Assembly (NCBI GenBank): GCA_022843585.1
Contig: JALHNJ010000007.1
Location: forward strand, 1-64,000
Length of the DNA: 64,000 nucleotides
Source of the DNA: Chitinophagaceae bacterium
GTDB taxonomy: Bacteria; Bacteroidota; Bacteroidia; Chitinophagales; Chitinophagaceae
Direction of reading: 5' to 3'
Positions 26,243 through 34,557 of the stretch are shown here, piece after piece (the stretch's first letter is position 1; every line of letters starts with the position of its first letter). The notes below the pieces were generated by a model. That model saw nothing but the letters and a program-made list of their open reading frames with translations. It searched no databases and was not told the DNA's origin. Made by a program: the position numbers and the translations under genes.

Positions 26243-26782
26243 CTACCATTTCATTCTTTCCCGCAGCGACGTAATATGCGCCACATGATGTTTACCATGC
26301 CAGGCATACATACCTAACAGGTACCAAAGACGCATTGTTTTTTTATGCTCCGGATGAAAAACGGTTCGGTTGTTCCATTCATCATCCGTTACATATTTCA
26401 ATGCTTCAAACCATCGGGCATGTAATGCATGTAATAAGGTGATAGAAATATTAACTGGCAATTTTTCTACATCATGTAACTCCGCCCACAGTTTTTCTTC
26501 GTATGGCTTTATAGTTGGATTGTCTTCTGTCAACGCCAATTTAAATCGAATATAAGCATTCATATGGCTGTCGGCCACATGATGTACCAACTGGTGAACT
26601 GTCCAACCGCCATTCCGATAAGATGTTTTTAATTGAGCTTCATCCAAATTTAAAATTGCGTTCTCCAAAATGACGGGTAAGAATTTAATATCCGCCAGCC
26701 ATTCAATTTTTTGCTCAATAGAAAACGGCTTTGGTTCATAATTCCCTATCGGATAGCGAAGGTCTGCTGTAAGGGTTGGCAT
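26243..26782 (-). CDS. DinB-fold YfiT/BstA-like metal-dependent protein
   Basis: 179 residues of the DinB four-helix family, YfiT/BstA branch: YPIGNYEPKP at the N-terminus, NGGWTVHQLVHHVADSHMNAY, and WHGKHHVAHI near the end. These supply the three-His metal site. Bacillithiol S-transferases belong to this branch. With bshB1 and bshC in the same window, a bacillithiol-dependent detoxification role is reasonable but inferred. It lies 23 nt upstream of the Nudix gene on the same strand. Confidence 0.88.
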   Translation of the reverse strand: MPTLTADLRYPIGNYEPKPFSIEQKIEWLADIKFLPVILENAILNLDEAQLKTSYRNGGWTVHQLVHHVADSHMNAYIRFKLALTEDNPTIKPYEEKLWAELHDVEKLPVNISITLLHALHARWFEALKYVTDDEWNNRTVFHPEHKKTMRLWYLLGMYAWHGKHHVAHITSLRERMKW

Positions 26783-26788
26783 AGAATT

Positions 26789-27226
26789 CTATTTTACAAT
26801 TTCTAAAAGTTCAACTTCAAATATCAAGGTAGCGCCGCCCGGAATATCACTGCCTGCGCCCCTGTCGCCATATGCCAGATCAGATGGTATCCACAAACGC
26901 CAATGACTGCCTTCACTCATTTCAGGTAATGCAATTTGCCATCCTTTAATTAACGCAGTTAACGGTGCACTAAATGGCTGTCCTCTTTTAAAAGAATTAT
27001 CAAACTCTTTACCATCAAGAAGGGTTCCTTTATAATGTGCTTTTACTTTATCTCTCAGTTCTGGTTTTGCACCAGTTCCTTCTTTTAATACTTCGTATTG
27101 AATTCCACCGGGAAGTTCTTTTACATTTTCTTTACTGATGTTTTCTGTCATGAAAGCAGCACCGGCTGCTTTTTGTGCTTCAATTTTTCCTTGCATAAAC
27201 TGTTTTAATTTATTTTGCAAACTCAT
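26789..27226 (-). CDS. FKBP-type peptidyl-prolyl isomerase
   Basis: 145 residues. A short N-terminal helix (KLKQFMQGKIEAQKAAGAAFM) resembles the Mip/FkpA dimerisation region. The FKBP domain follows: VKAHYKGTLLDGKEFDNSF, GWQIALPEMSEGSHWRLWIPSDLAYGDRGAG and GATLIFEVELLEI. It catalyses cis-trans proline isomerisation. No signal peptide is seen, so it is probably cytoplasmic. Six nt separate it from the downstream DinB-family gene. Confidence 0.93.
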   Translation of the reverse strand: MSLQNKLKQFMQGKIEAQKAAGAAFMTENISKENVKELPGGIQYEVLKEGTGAKPELRDKVKAHYKGTLLDGKEFDNSFKRGQPFSAPLTALIKGWQIALPEMSEGSHWRLWIPSDLAYGDRGAGSDIPGGATLIFEVELLEIVK

Positions 27227-27244
27227 GTTTATTTGACTATTGAC

Positions 27245-28006
27245 TCATTCTTCTCTTAACGAATGCCCTGTTAGTTTAATAAATACATCTTCCAGATTAG
27301 CTAACTTCATTTCTTTTGGGCGTTCAAACCCTGTGGCAATTAAATTATCAATCAATTTATCTGGTGTATCTAATGCAATGATATTTCCGGAATCGATGAT
27401 GGCTACTCTATCACAAAGATATTCTGCTTCATCCATGTAATGAGTAGTGATGATTACGGTGGTTCCTCTTTGACGGATATTCTTTACCAATTCCCATAAA
27501 CTTCTTCTGGCCTGTGGGTCAAGTCCGGTTGTTGGCTCGTCTAAAAAAATAATGCGTGGCTCGTTGATCAATGTGGTAGCCACTGAAAAACGTTGCTTTT
27601 GTCCGCCGCTAAGTTCTTTCACCTTTGCCTTGGCTTTGTCTTTCAGGTTCACCATTTCCAATAGTTCCATCGGATCAACGTTACGATTGTAAAGACCACA
27701 AAATAATTCTATCAATTGCAGCAAATTCAACCCAGGGTAATAACCACTTGTTTGTAACTGCACCCCAATTATTTTTTTGATCTCGTTAGGTTCCTTATCC
27801 AGATCGATACCATCTACAATTACTTCGCCGCTTGTTTTATCTCTTAGCGTCTCAATAATTTCCAGGGTGGTGGATTTGCCAGCACCGTTTGGCCCTAACA
27901 ATCCAAATATCTCGCCTTCCTGAACATCGAAGGAAATCCCTTTCACTGCATTGAATTTGCCATAATTCTTAACAAGGTTCTTTACTGATATTATTGTGTG
28001 CGACAT
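27245..28006 (-). CDS. ABC transporter ATP-binding protein
   Basis: 253 residues. Walker A GPNGAGKSTT, signature LSGGQKQR, Walker B IIFLDEPTTGLDP and H-loop TTHYMDE. It is closest in character to the CcmA/NatA/drug-exporter type nucleotide-binding domains. No permease gene is adjacent: its neighbours are FKBP downstream and fbp upstream, so it must pair with a membrane subunit encoded elsewhere. Confidence 0.93.
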   Translation of the reverse strand: MSHTIISVKNLVKNYGKFNAVKGISFDVQEGEIFGLLGPNGAGKSTTLEIIETLRDKTSGEVIVDGIDLDKEPNEIKKIIGVQLQTSGYYPGLNLLQLIELFCGLYNRNVDPMELLEMVNLKDKAKAKVKELSGGQKQRFSVATTLINEPRIIFLDEPTTGLDPQARRSLWELVKNIRQRGTTVIITTHYMDEAEYLCDRVAIIDSGNIIALDTPDKLIDNLIATGFERPKEMKLANLEDVFIKLTGHSLREE

Positions 28007-28021
28007 AAATTGATTTATATA

Positions 28022-29026
28022 CTAAAGATATGTTTCCAATTCTTCCATCATGTCTTTGCTTCCAATAAACATTGGCGTACGTTGATGTAACTCTGTTGGC
28101 TGAATATCTAAAATATTCTCTTTCCCGTTAGTGGCTTTGCCTCCTGCTACCGTTACTATGAATGCAAACGGGTTGCATTCATATAACAATCGTAGTTTCC
28201 CTTTTGGTTTATCAATTGTACCCGGATACATAAATACCCCCCCTTTGATCAGGTTGCGATGCACATCCGAAACCATGCTACCAATGTAGCGCTGTGTATA
28301 AGGACCTCCGTTTGTTTTATCCTTTTTCTGGCAAATTTGAATATAATCTTGTATCGCTTTTTCGTATTGGAAAAAATTACCATGATTAACGGAATATATT
28401 TTTCCTGAACCCGGGCATTTAATATCAGGATGACTTAATGTCCATTCTCCAATAGAAGGGTCGAGTGTGAAACCATTTACACCTCTTCTTGTGGCATATA
28501 CCAACATCGTAGAAGATCCATAAACAATATAACCAGCAGCTACCTGCTGGTTACCGGGTTGTAAAAAATCTTCTTGTGTTACAACAGTTCCAACTTCAGT
28601 TTTTCGACGATACACACCAAAGATTGTTCCGATGGATACATTTACATCAATATTACTACTACCATCCAACGGATCGAACAAACAAACATATTTCGATTTG
28701 GCACTTTTAGCATCATCAAATGCTACAAAATCATCCAACTCCTCGCTGGCAATACCGGCGCAGGCAATGCCATGCTTTAGTACACCGGTAAACTGATCGT
28801 TGGCATAGATATCAAGTTTTTTAACTTCTTCGCCCTGTACGTTCACTGTTCCAAAATCACCAAGGATATCAACTAAGCCGGCTTTGTTTACTTCTGTATT
28901 TACCCTTTTTGCCGCCAAACCAATATTTCTAAGCAGGTGTGATAACTCGCCGGTAGCCTGCGGAAAATCCCGCAACTGCTGGATTGTAAACTCATCTAAG
29001 GTTTGAACTTTACGGTTAACATTCAT
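28022..29026 (-). CDS. fbp: Class I fructose-1,6-bisphosphatase
   Basis: 334 residues from ATG 29026; a TTG 24 nt upstream overlaps the -7 box. It hydrolyses fructose-1,6-bisphosphate in gluconeogenesis. Metal-site and substrate motifs: ASEELDD, LFDPLDGSSNIDVNVSIGTIFG, and the C-terminal active-site region KGKLRLLYECNPFAFIVTVAGGKA. Length is typical. The next gene on the strand, the ABC ATPase, begins 15 nt later. Confidence 0.96.
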   Translation of the reverse strand: MNVNRKVQTLDEFTIQQLRDFPQATGELSHLLRNIGLAAKRVNTEVNKAGLVDILGDFGTVNVQGEEVKKLDIYANDQFTGVLKHGIACAGIASEELDDFVAFDDAKSAKSKYVCLFDPLDGSSNIDVNVSIGTIFGVYRRKTEVGTVVTQEDFLQPGNQQVAAGYIVYGSSTMLVYATRRGVNGFTLDPSIGEWTLSHPDIKCPGSGKIYSVNHGNFFQYEKAIQDYIQICQKKDKTNGGPYTQRYIGSMVSDVHRNLIKGGVFMYPGTIDKPKGKLRLLYECNPFAFIVTVAGGKATNGKENILDIQPTELHQRTPMFIGSKDMMEELETYL

Positions 29027-29047
29027 ACTGGCACATTTTGATAATGA

Positions 29048-29055
29048 CAAAAGTA
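29048..29055 (-). promoter_or_regulatory. -7 box (TACTTTTG) for fbp
   Basis: Exact TAnnTTTG match 21 nt before the chosen ATG on the minus strand. Confidence 0.45.
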
Positions 29056-29200
29056 AGGCATTGAGCGGTAGCTGAAAAGTTAGCGATATGGCAAGATTAT
29101 TCCGACATTTGCAAACTTAATTATTAGAGAATTGAAAGTTGCCTATTACTGGTTTCCAGTTGATATTTCTGAATAGGAAGAATATTACAGGCTACCGTAA

Positions 29201-29242
29201 AATTAATCAACGAATTAACTAATTAACCAATCAACTAATCCC
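29201..29242 (+). repeat. Degenerate short tandem repeat of AATTAAC/AATCAAC words
   Basis: AATTAATCAACGAATTAAC-type words recur four to five times immediately before the aspartate kinase ATG. This occupies the leader region and leaves no obvious promoter box. Confidence 0.4.
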
Positions 29243-29245
29243 CCG

Positions 29246-30508
29246 ATGAAGGTCTTCAAATTTGGTGGTGCTTCTGTAAACAGTACAGAAAGGATAAAAA
29301 ATCTTGGTGAAATATTACGACTCTTTCCGGATGAAAGAATTGTAGTGATTATTTCTGCTATGGGCAAAACCACCAATGCTCTTGAAAAAGTAACGGATGC
29401 CTTTTACAATGGCAGAGCAGAAGAATCTCTTCAGCTTTTTGAGCAAGTAAAGCAACAGCATCTTACTACAGCCAAATATTTACTGGTTACAGAATACCTT
29501 GTTTGTGAAGCGGAACTTAAGAACTTTTTTACCGAAGTGGAATGGCTCTTGCATGATAAACCTGTTAGAGACTATGATTATTATTATGACCAGATAGTTT
29601 GTGCCGGAGAATTATTTTCCACTTCCATTGTTAGTGCTTATCTTAATGAAGCTGGTATTACTAATAAATGGCTGGATGTGCGGGATGTTTTTAGAACAGA
29701 TGATGATTTTAGAGACGCAAGTATCGATTGGGATTATACAACTAAACAGATTGAGAATTCAGTGGTACCTGAATTTAGAAATGCTGATATTGTATTGACT
29801 CAGGGCTTTATTGGTGCTACTGATGAAAATGAAAGTACAACCCTGGGCAGAGAAGGAAGTGATTATAGCGCAGCGATATTTGCCAATATATTAAATGCCG
29901 AAAGCCTTACCATCTGGAAAGATGTGGAATCGGTGATGAATGCAGATCCCAAACAATTTCCGGGTGCTGTTTCTATTCCTGAATTGAATTACAATGAAGT
30001 AATTGAGATGGCTTATTATGGCGCACAGGTGATTCATCCTAAGACCATCAAGCCACTACAGAATAAAAACATTCCTTTGTATGTGAGATGTTTTCTCGAT
30101 CCCTCACTTCCGGGAACTGCTATTCATAATAAACCGGTTCATAATCTTCCACCTATTATTGTATTGAAGGAGAAACAAGTAATCCTTGAAATGAGCTCCA
30201 AAGATTTTTCTTTTATTGGGGAGCAACATGTAGGACATCTTTATCATTTGTTTGAGAAATTTCACATCAAACCTAACCTGACGCAGAATGGGGCTATCAG
30301 TTTTATTTGTGTATTAGATGACCGGGCAGATAAAATTGAAAAAATCGCTTTAGCAGCATCTGATTTTTTAGATGTGCAGGTAATAAAAGGATTATCGCTG
30401 TTAACTATCCGGCATTATACAAATGAGATGCTGGAAAAAATTACCGAAGGGAAAAGTATTTTGCTAAGGCAACAAACGTTGGATACAATACAATTATTAC
30501 TACAATAA
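29246..30508 (+). CDS. Aspartate kinase (monofunctional)
   Basis: 420 residues. It phosphorylates aspartate, the first step toward lysine, threonine, methionine and diaminopimelate. Kinase motifs: KFGGASV at the N-terminus, TQGFIGA, TLGREGSDYSA and IWKDVESVMNADP. A short regulatory tail (residues 310-420) contains an ACT-like region. No homoserine dehydrogenase domain is fused. It is convergent with the L,D-transpeptidase gene; only 1 nt separates the two stops. Confidence 0.94.
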   Translation: MKVFKFGGASVNSTERIKNLGEILRLFPDERIVVIISAMGKTTNALEKVTDAFYNGRAEESLQLFEQVKQQHLTTAKYLLVTEYLVCEAELKNFFTEVEWLLHDKPVRDYDYYYDQIVCAGELFSTSIVSAYLNEAGITNKWLDVRDVFRTDDDFRDASIDWDYTTKQIENSVVPEFRNADIVLTQGFIGATDENESTTLGREGSDYSAAIFANILNAESLTIWKDVESVMNADPKQFPGAVSIPELNYNEVIEMAYYGAQVIHPKTIKPLQNKNIPLYVRCFLDPSLPGTAIHNKPVHNLPPIIVLKEKQVILEMSSKDFSFIGEQHVGHLYHLFEKFHIKPNLTQNGAISFICVLDDRADKIEKIALAASDFLDVQVIKGLSLLTIRHYTNEMLEKITEGKSILLRQQTLDTIQLLLQ

Positions 30509-30509
30509 A

Positions 30510-31706
30510 TTATTGCTGTGGCACTTCGATGGTAACTGTTTGTACCATTTTTTTGGCTACAGGTTTATCATGCAACAAAGCAGGTTTCCAAATACCCATT
30601 TTTTCAAGGCGGCTAATGAGCTCATCATTTAGATCGTCGCCGTCCTTAATACTTTTTAATATTTTAAAGTTGACGGGCACACCGTCTTTATCAACTACAA
30701 ATTCTACTTGCACATACGCTTTATTCAATCCCTTTGGAAGATAGCTTACCATGTCTTTTCCCAATTGAGTGAGATAATTCATAAACGCATTTCCTCCTCC
30801 GGGAAACTCGGGCCATTGATGCACTGCATCTGCTAACACTCCAACTGTTCTTGTACGATGCTGCACCGGTGCTTTCTTTACAGGTTTCACTTCTTGCTCT
30901 TTTACCTTTTTGGGCGGCACATCATTTATTATATATTGGCCTTTATCACCAATCATTACTATGGGTAATTGCTTGTATTTTTCAAAATAGTCAAAGGCAT
31001 CTTCCAGTCTATCTGCAAACTTTTTAAGATCATGGTCGTCTTTAGTGATACTCTCAAGATACTTTACACTTTTCTCTTTATTGAAGCGTATTGGGAAAAT
31101 ATGCACAGGAATAAAATCCTGCCCCTGGTTTTTTGCATGAGCGGCTAAAATATAGAGCTCATCAATTTGCTCATCCCGGATGGGAATGCAGCCTACCGTT
31201 ACGCAACTGCCATGAATAAAAATGGCACTACCAGGTCTTAAAGAATCACTCAATATTCTGTCGGAAACATTTGGATAATTAAGACCCAGCGATAAATGGT
31301 AATTACTCTTCGGATTAAATTCATTGATAGCATAAAAACCTTCCGGCACCTGGTAATCGCCTTCCATTCTTTTGGGACCCAATGAACCTGCTAATGCACA
31401 AACTTTATAGGTCTTAAAAAGTTGGAACGGCTCTTTAATATCATCCTTTACCCAAACTTCCAATTGGCTATCGTACTTAAAAGACCGGATATAAATATAA
31501 TTGGCAGGCCATTTTAGTTTCTGTGCGGCAAATTGTTTTTGCAGTGTGTCTTCTTTTCTCAGCAATGCTTCGCTGGGACGGGGAAAAGTTCGCTGATAAT
31601 CTATAAAAGAGAAGGAATTACCTCCTTTTTGAGAAGGCGGTTGTGCTGTTGCAATTGTAGCAAAAATGGAAAGCAATAAAATGGATATGAAAAGGTTTCT
31701 CATCAT
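30510..31706 (-). CDS. L,D-transpeptidase fused to a TonB C-terminal domain
   Basis: 398 residues. Signal peptide 1-21 (ending ATAQ). A YkuD catalytic domain spans about 65-230, with the segments FKTYKVCALAGSLGPKRMEGDYQVPEG and IFIHGSCVTVGCIPI (H165, catalytic Cys173). A charged Pro/Lys linker (about 265-295) leads to a TonB C-terminal-type domain (WPEFPGGGNAFMNYLTQLG..., AYVQVEFVVDKDGVPVNFKILKS, MGIWKPALL). The first half would act on peptidoglycan cross-links or anchor proteins. The second half has no membrane anchor of its own, so it cannot be a normal energy transducer. The combination is unusual. Confidence 0.9.
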   Translation of the reverse strand: MMRNLFISILLLSIFATIATAQPPSQKGGNSFSFIDYQRTFPRPSEALLRKEDTLQKQFAAQKLKWPANYIYIRSFKYDSQLEVWVKDDIKEPFQLFKTYKVCALAGSLGPKRMEGDYQVPEGFYAINEFNPKSNYHLSLGLNYPNVSDRILSDSLRPGSAIFIHGSCVTVGCIPIRDEQIDELYILAAHAKNQGQDFIPVHIFPIRFNKEKSVKYLESITKDDHDLKKFADRLEDAFDYFEKYKQLPIVMIGDKGQYIINDVPPKKVKEQEVKPVKKAPVQHRTRTVGVLADAVHQWPEFPGGGNAFMNYLTQLGKDMVSYLPKGLNKAYVQVEFVVDKDGVPVNFKILKSIKDGDDLNDELISRLEKMGIWKPALLHDKPVAKKMVQTVTIEVPQQ

Positions 31707-31859
31707 AAATACTATAGGTACTAACGGCAGGCAACGGATTTTATTATAGCTCTTTAGCTAAACTCATTGTAAAGGTAAGAGTTCAGCATCAAAAGTTAAG
31801 AGTCAGCGGCCGAAACTATAAATTTTAACGACTCGCAACGGACTAACGACTAAAGACTC

Positions 31860-32984
31860 TTATAAATTTCCCCTCGCCTCCTGCTCCCTCTCCAATGCTT
31901 CAAACAGGGCTTTAAAATTTCCTTTCCCAAAGCTTTTGGCTCCTTTCCGCTGGATGATCTCAAAAAATAATGTCGGCCTGTCTTCTAAGGGCTTGCTGAA
32001 TATTTGCAGGAGATAACCTTCATCGTCCCTGTCTATAAGAATACCAAGGTCTTGAAGCGGTTGAAGGTCTTCATCAATCTTGCCCACCCTATCCAACACT
32101 GTTTCATAATAGCTTGGCGGGATATTTAAAAATTCGATTCCTCTTTTTTGTAATTCAGTAACCGTGGCAACAATATCAGCCGTAGCAATTGCCACATGCT
32201 GTACACCTTCACCATTATAGAAATCGAGGTACTCTTCTACCTGGCTTTTCTTTTTTCCTTCTGCCGGTTCATTGATCGGGAATTTTACATAGCCGTTGCC
32301 ATTGCTCATTACCTTACTCATCAGTGCGGAGTATTCAGTAGAAATATCTTTATCATCAAAACTTAAGATATTACGAAAGCCCATCACATCTTCATAGAAT
32401 TTTACCCAGGGATTCATCTGATTCCAGCCAACATTGCCTACACAATGATCTACGTACAACAAGCCTGTTGAAGTTGGATTATAATTTGTCTTCCATTCTC
32501 TGAATCCCGGCATAAAAACACCATTATAATTTCTTCTTTCAATGAACAAATGAACGGTATCGCCATAAGTATGAATTCCACTGATCACCACTTCCCCCTT
32601 ATCATCTTTCAACGTAGTTGGCACCATATACGATTTGCCGCCACGTTTGGTAGTTTCTTCAAAAGCTGATGTTGCATCCTCCACTTTTAAGGCAATTACT
32701 TTTACTCCATCGCCGTGTTTGTAAATATGATCTGCAATTGGATTATCCGTCCTAAGCGGTGTAGTTAAAACAAAAGTGAGTTTGTTCTGGCGAATCACAT
32801 AGCTCACCTTATCCTTCATACCAGTTTCAGGACCTGCATACGCCAATGATTGAAACCCGAAAGCTGTTTTATAAAAATGGGCGGCTTGTTTGGCGTTGCC
32901 TACATAAAATTCTACGTAATCGGTTCCTTGTAGCGGTAAAAAATCAGTTTGGATAGTTGTTGATTCTGTAACAGGTGTGTTCAT
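31860..32984 (-). CDS. hppD: 4-Hydroxyphenylpyruvate dioxygenase
   Basis: 374 residues. It converts 4-hydroxyphenylpyruvate to homogentisate in tyrosine breakdown. Two VOC modules; the Fe(II) triad is H180 (YVDHCVGNV), H263 (VQHVAIATADI) and E342 (FFEIIQRKG). The C-terminal helix GKGNFKALFEALEREQ is the family's active-site gate. No other homogentisate-pathway gene is in the window. A TAAATTTG box on the minus strand at 33142-33149 would give a leader of about 150 nt. Confidence 0.96.
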   Translation of the reverse strand: MNTPVTESTTIQTDFLPLQGTDYVEFYVGNAKQAAHFYKTAFGFQSLAYAGPETGMKDKVSYVIRQNKLTFVLTTPLRTDNPIADHIYKHGDGVKVIALKVEDATSAFEETTKRGGKSYMVPTTLKDDKGEVVISGIHTYGDTVHLFIERRNYNGVFMPGFREWKTNYNPTSTGLLYVDHCVGNVGWNQMNPWVKFYEDVMGFRNILSFDDKDISTEYSALMSKVMSNGNGYVKFPINEPAEGKKKSQVEEYLDFYNGEGVQHVAIATADIVATVTELQKRGIEFLNIPPSYYETVLDRVGKIDEDLQPLQDLGILIDRDDEGYLLQIFSKPLEDRPTLFFEIIQRKGAKSFGKGNFKALFEALEREQEARGNL

Positions 32985-33186
32985 GATTTTGAAATTAAAT
33001 TATAAATCCTTCAGGAAAAGAGTTCTGTCAGAGCAGTGAGATCAAAATCAAATGCTATCCATGGCCAATGTTTCCATGAGCAGGTTAAAATTGCTGCGTT
33101 GGTCGGCAAAAAGTTTATGTGGATAGTCGGGAAGCATTAGGCAAATTTAATTAAAATAACGGGCTGAATTCTTAATCTTCAAAAAC

Positions 33187-33194
33187 TATCTTTG
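33187..33194 (+). promoter_or_regulatory. -7 box (TATCTTTG) for purK
   Basis: Exact TAnnTTTG match 5 nt before the purK ATG. Confidence 0.5.
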
Positions 33195-33199
33195 CTCTC

Positions 33200-34339
33200 A
33201 TGTTAAACTCTTCGACTACGCTCAGGGTAGGTATCCTCGGTGGCGGACAACTCGGCAGAATGCTTTTACAAGCAGCCGCAAATTACCCTGTTGAAACATT
33301 TATTATGGAAAACGATGAGGAGTGCCCCGCTGCACATCTTTGCCACCATTTTACCAAGGGAAATATTAAAGAGTTTGAGGCCGTGTACAATTTCGGTAAA
33401 GGATTAGATGCCATTACCATTGAAATTGAAAACGTAAATGTAGAAGCATTAGAAAAACTGGAAGCCGAAGGAGTAAAAATTTATCCTAAACCATCCGTGC
33501 TTAAAACAATTAAGAATAAAATTCTTCAAAAAGAATATTACAATAAAAATGAAATACCGAGTTCAGAATATGTAATCACAAATTCATTGGCTGAATTGAA
33601 TCAGCACCAGGATTTTTTACCCGCTGTTCATAAAATCGGCGAAGGTGGTTATGATGGCAAAGGTGTTCAACTGCTAAAAACAAAAGAAGATATTGTAAAA
33701 GGATTTGATACGCCATCTGTGCTGGAAAAAATGTTTCCCATCCAAAAAGAAATTGCACAGATGATTGCTATTAATGAGAAAGGCGAAACTGCATTGTATC
33801 CGGCAGTAGAAATGCTTTTCGATCCGCAACTTAATTTACTCGATTATCAACTCTGCCCTGCCGAACTCGAAGAAAAAACAAAATGGAAGGCTGAAGCTAT
33901 TGCGTTGTCGGTAGTAAGAAATTTTAAATCTCCTGGCATTTTTGCGGTAGAAATGTTTGTTGATAAAGAAGGCAATGTCTCGGTAAATGAAACAGCTCCC
34001 CGGGTTCACAATAGCGGACATCATACCATCGAAGCTCATTACAGTTCCCAGTTTGATATGCTTTGGCGGGTTATGCTCGGCTACCCGTTGGGAAATACTG
34101 ATCCGATTTTACCTTCCATCATGGTGAATATTATAGGCGCCGAAGGCTACTCCGGCGATGTAAGATATGAAGGACTGGAAGAAGTGCTGAAAATTGAAAA
34201 TGCCTTTGTCCATTTATATGGCAAAAAACAAACAAAGCCGGGACGAAAAATGGGCCATGTGACTGTCCTCAGCAAGGAAAAACAGGAATTGATTCATCAA
34301 TCGAATAAAATAAAAAGAACCTTAATATCAAAAACCTGA
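33200..34339 (+). CDS. purK: N5-carboxyaminoimidazole ribonucleotide synthase
   Basis: 379 residues. ATP-grasp enzyme of purine synthesis that carboxylates AIR using bicarbonate and ATP. VGILGGGQLGRML begins the N-terminal fold; KIGEGGYDGKGVQL is the ATP-binding loop; FAVEMFVDKEGNVSVNETAPRVHNSGHHTIEA is the C-terminal catalytic region. The ATG at 33200 follows the -7 box. Residues 4-9 (SSTTLR) are encoded by a CTTCGACTACGCTCAGGGT string that looks like a dispersed repeat. The partner purE lies 5.8 kb downstream, beyond an RND operon. Confidence 0.95.
   Translation: MLNSSTTLRVGILGGGQLGRMLLQAAANYPVETFIMENDEECPAAHLCHHFTKGNIKEFEAVYNFGKGLDAITIEIENVNVEALEKLEAEGVKIYPKPSVLKTIKNKILQKEYYNKNEIPSSEYVITNSLAELNQHQDFLPAVHKIGEGGYDGKGVQLLKTKEDIVKGFDTPSVLEKMFPIQKEIAQMIAINEKGETALYPAVEMLFDPQLNLLDYQLCPAELEEKTKWKAEAIALSVVRNFKSPGIFAVEMFVDKEGNVSVNETAPRVHNSGHHTIEAHYSSQFDMLWRVMLGYPLGNTDPILPSIMVNIIGAEGYSGDVRYEGLEEVLKIENAFVHLYGKKQTKPGRKMGHVTVLSKEKQELIHQSNKIKRTLISKT
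33210..33228 (+). repeat. Dispersed-repeat-like string in the purK N-terminus
   Basis: CTTCGACTACGCTCAGGGT. From memory this string recurs as an intergenic repeat in Bacteroidota and other genomes. Here it sits in frame directly after the start codon of purK. No second copy was noticed in the window. Confidence 0.4.
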
Positions 34340-34345
34340 TATACA

Positions 34346-34501
34346 GCTTTTGAAGATTATCCCCTTTTCATAAAACAGATCAGCTCATTTTAATTCCGTT
34401 TTAATACCCCGACTTTCAAAAGCCTTCTATCAGCCTGATTAGCCGCCCATAATTGCTTAAAATTTAGTGCAAGGATTCGTATGCTTTTGACGTCCAAAAG
34501 C
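34346..34501. promoter_or_regulatory. GCTTTTG/CAAAAGC inverted repeats upstream of the RND operon
   Basis: GCTTTTGAA (34346-34354) pairs with TTCAAAAGC (34415-34423). A compact copy GCTTTTG-ACGTC-CAAAAGC spans 34483-34501. The compact palindrome lies about 57 nt before the adaptor ATG, and a TACCTTTA box lies between them. This arrangement suits a regulator site for the efflux operon, but no regulator gene is adjacent. Confidence 0.4.
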
Positions 34502-34557
34502 TTGCAAATATCAGCTACCTTTAGCAACCCATTTTTTTTACCATTTTAGACCAAACC

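Noticed and set aside
32985-33199. Riboswitch-like leader of hppD
   Set aside because: A few short inverted words (CATGG/CCATG) exist, but no known riboswitch core and no terminator were recognised.
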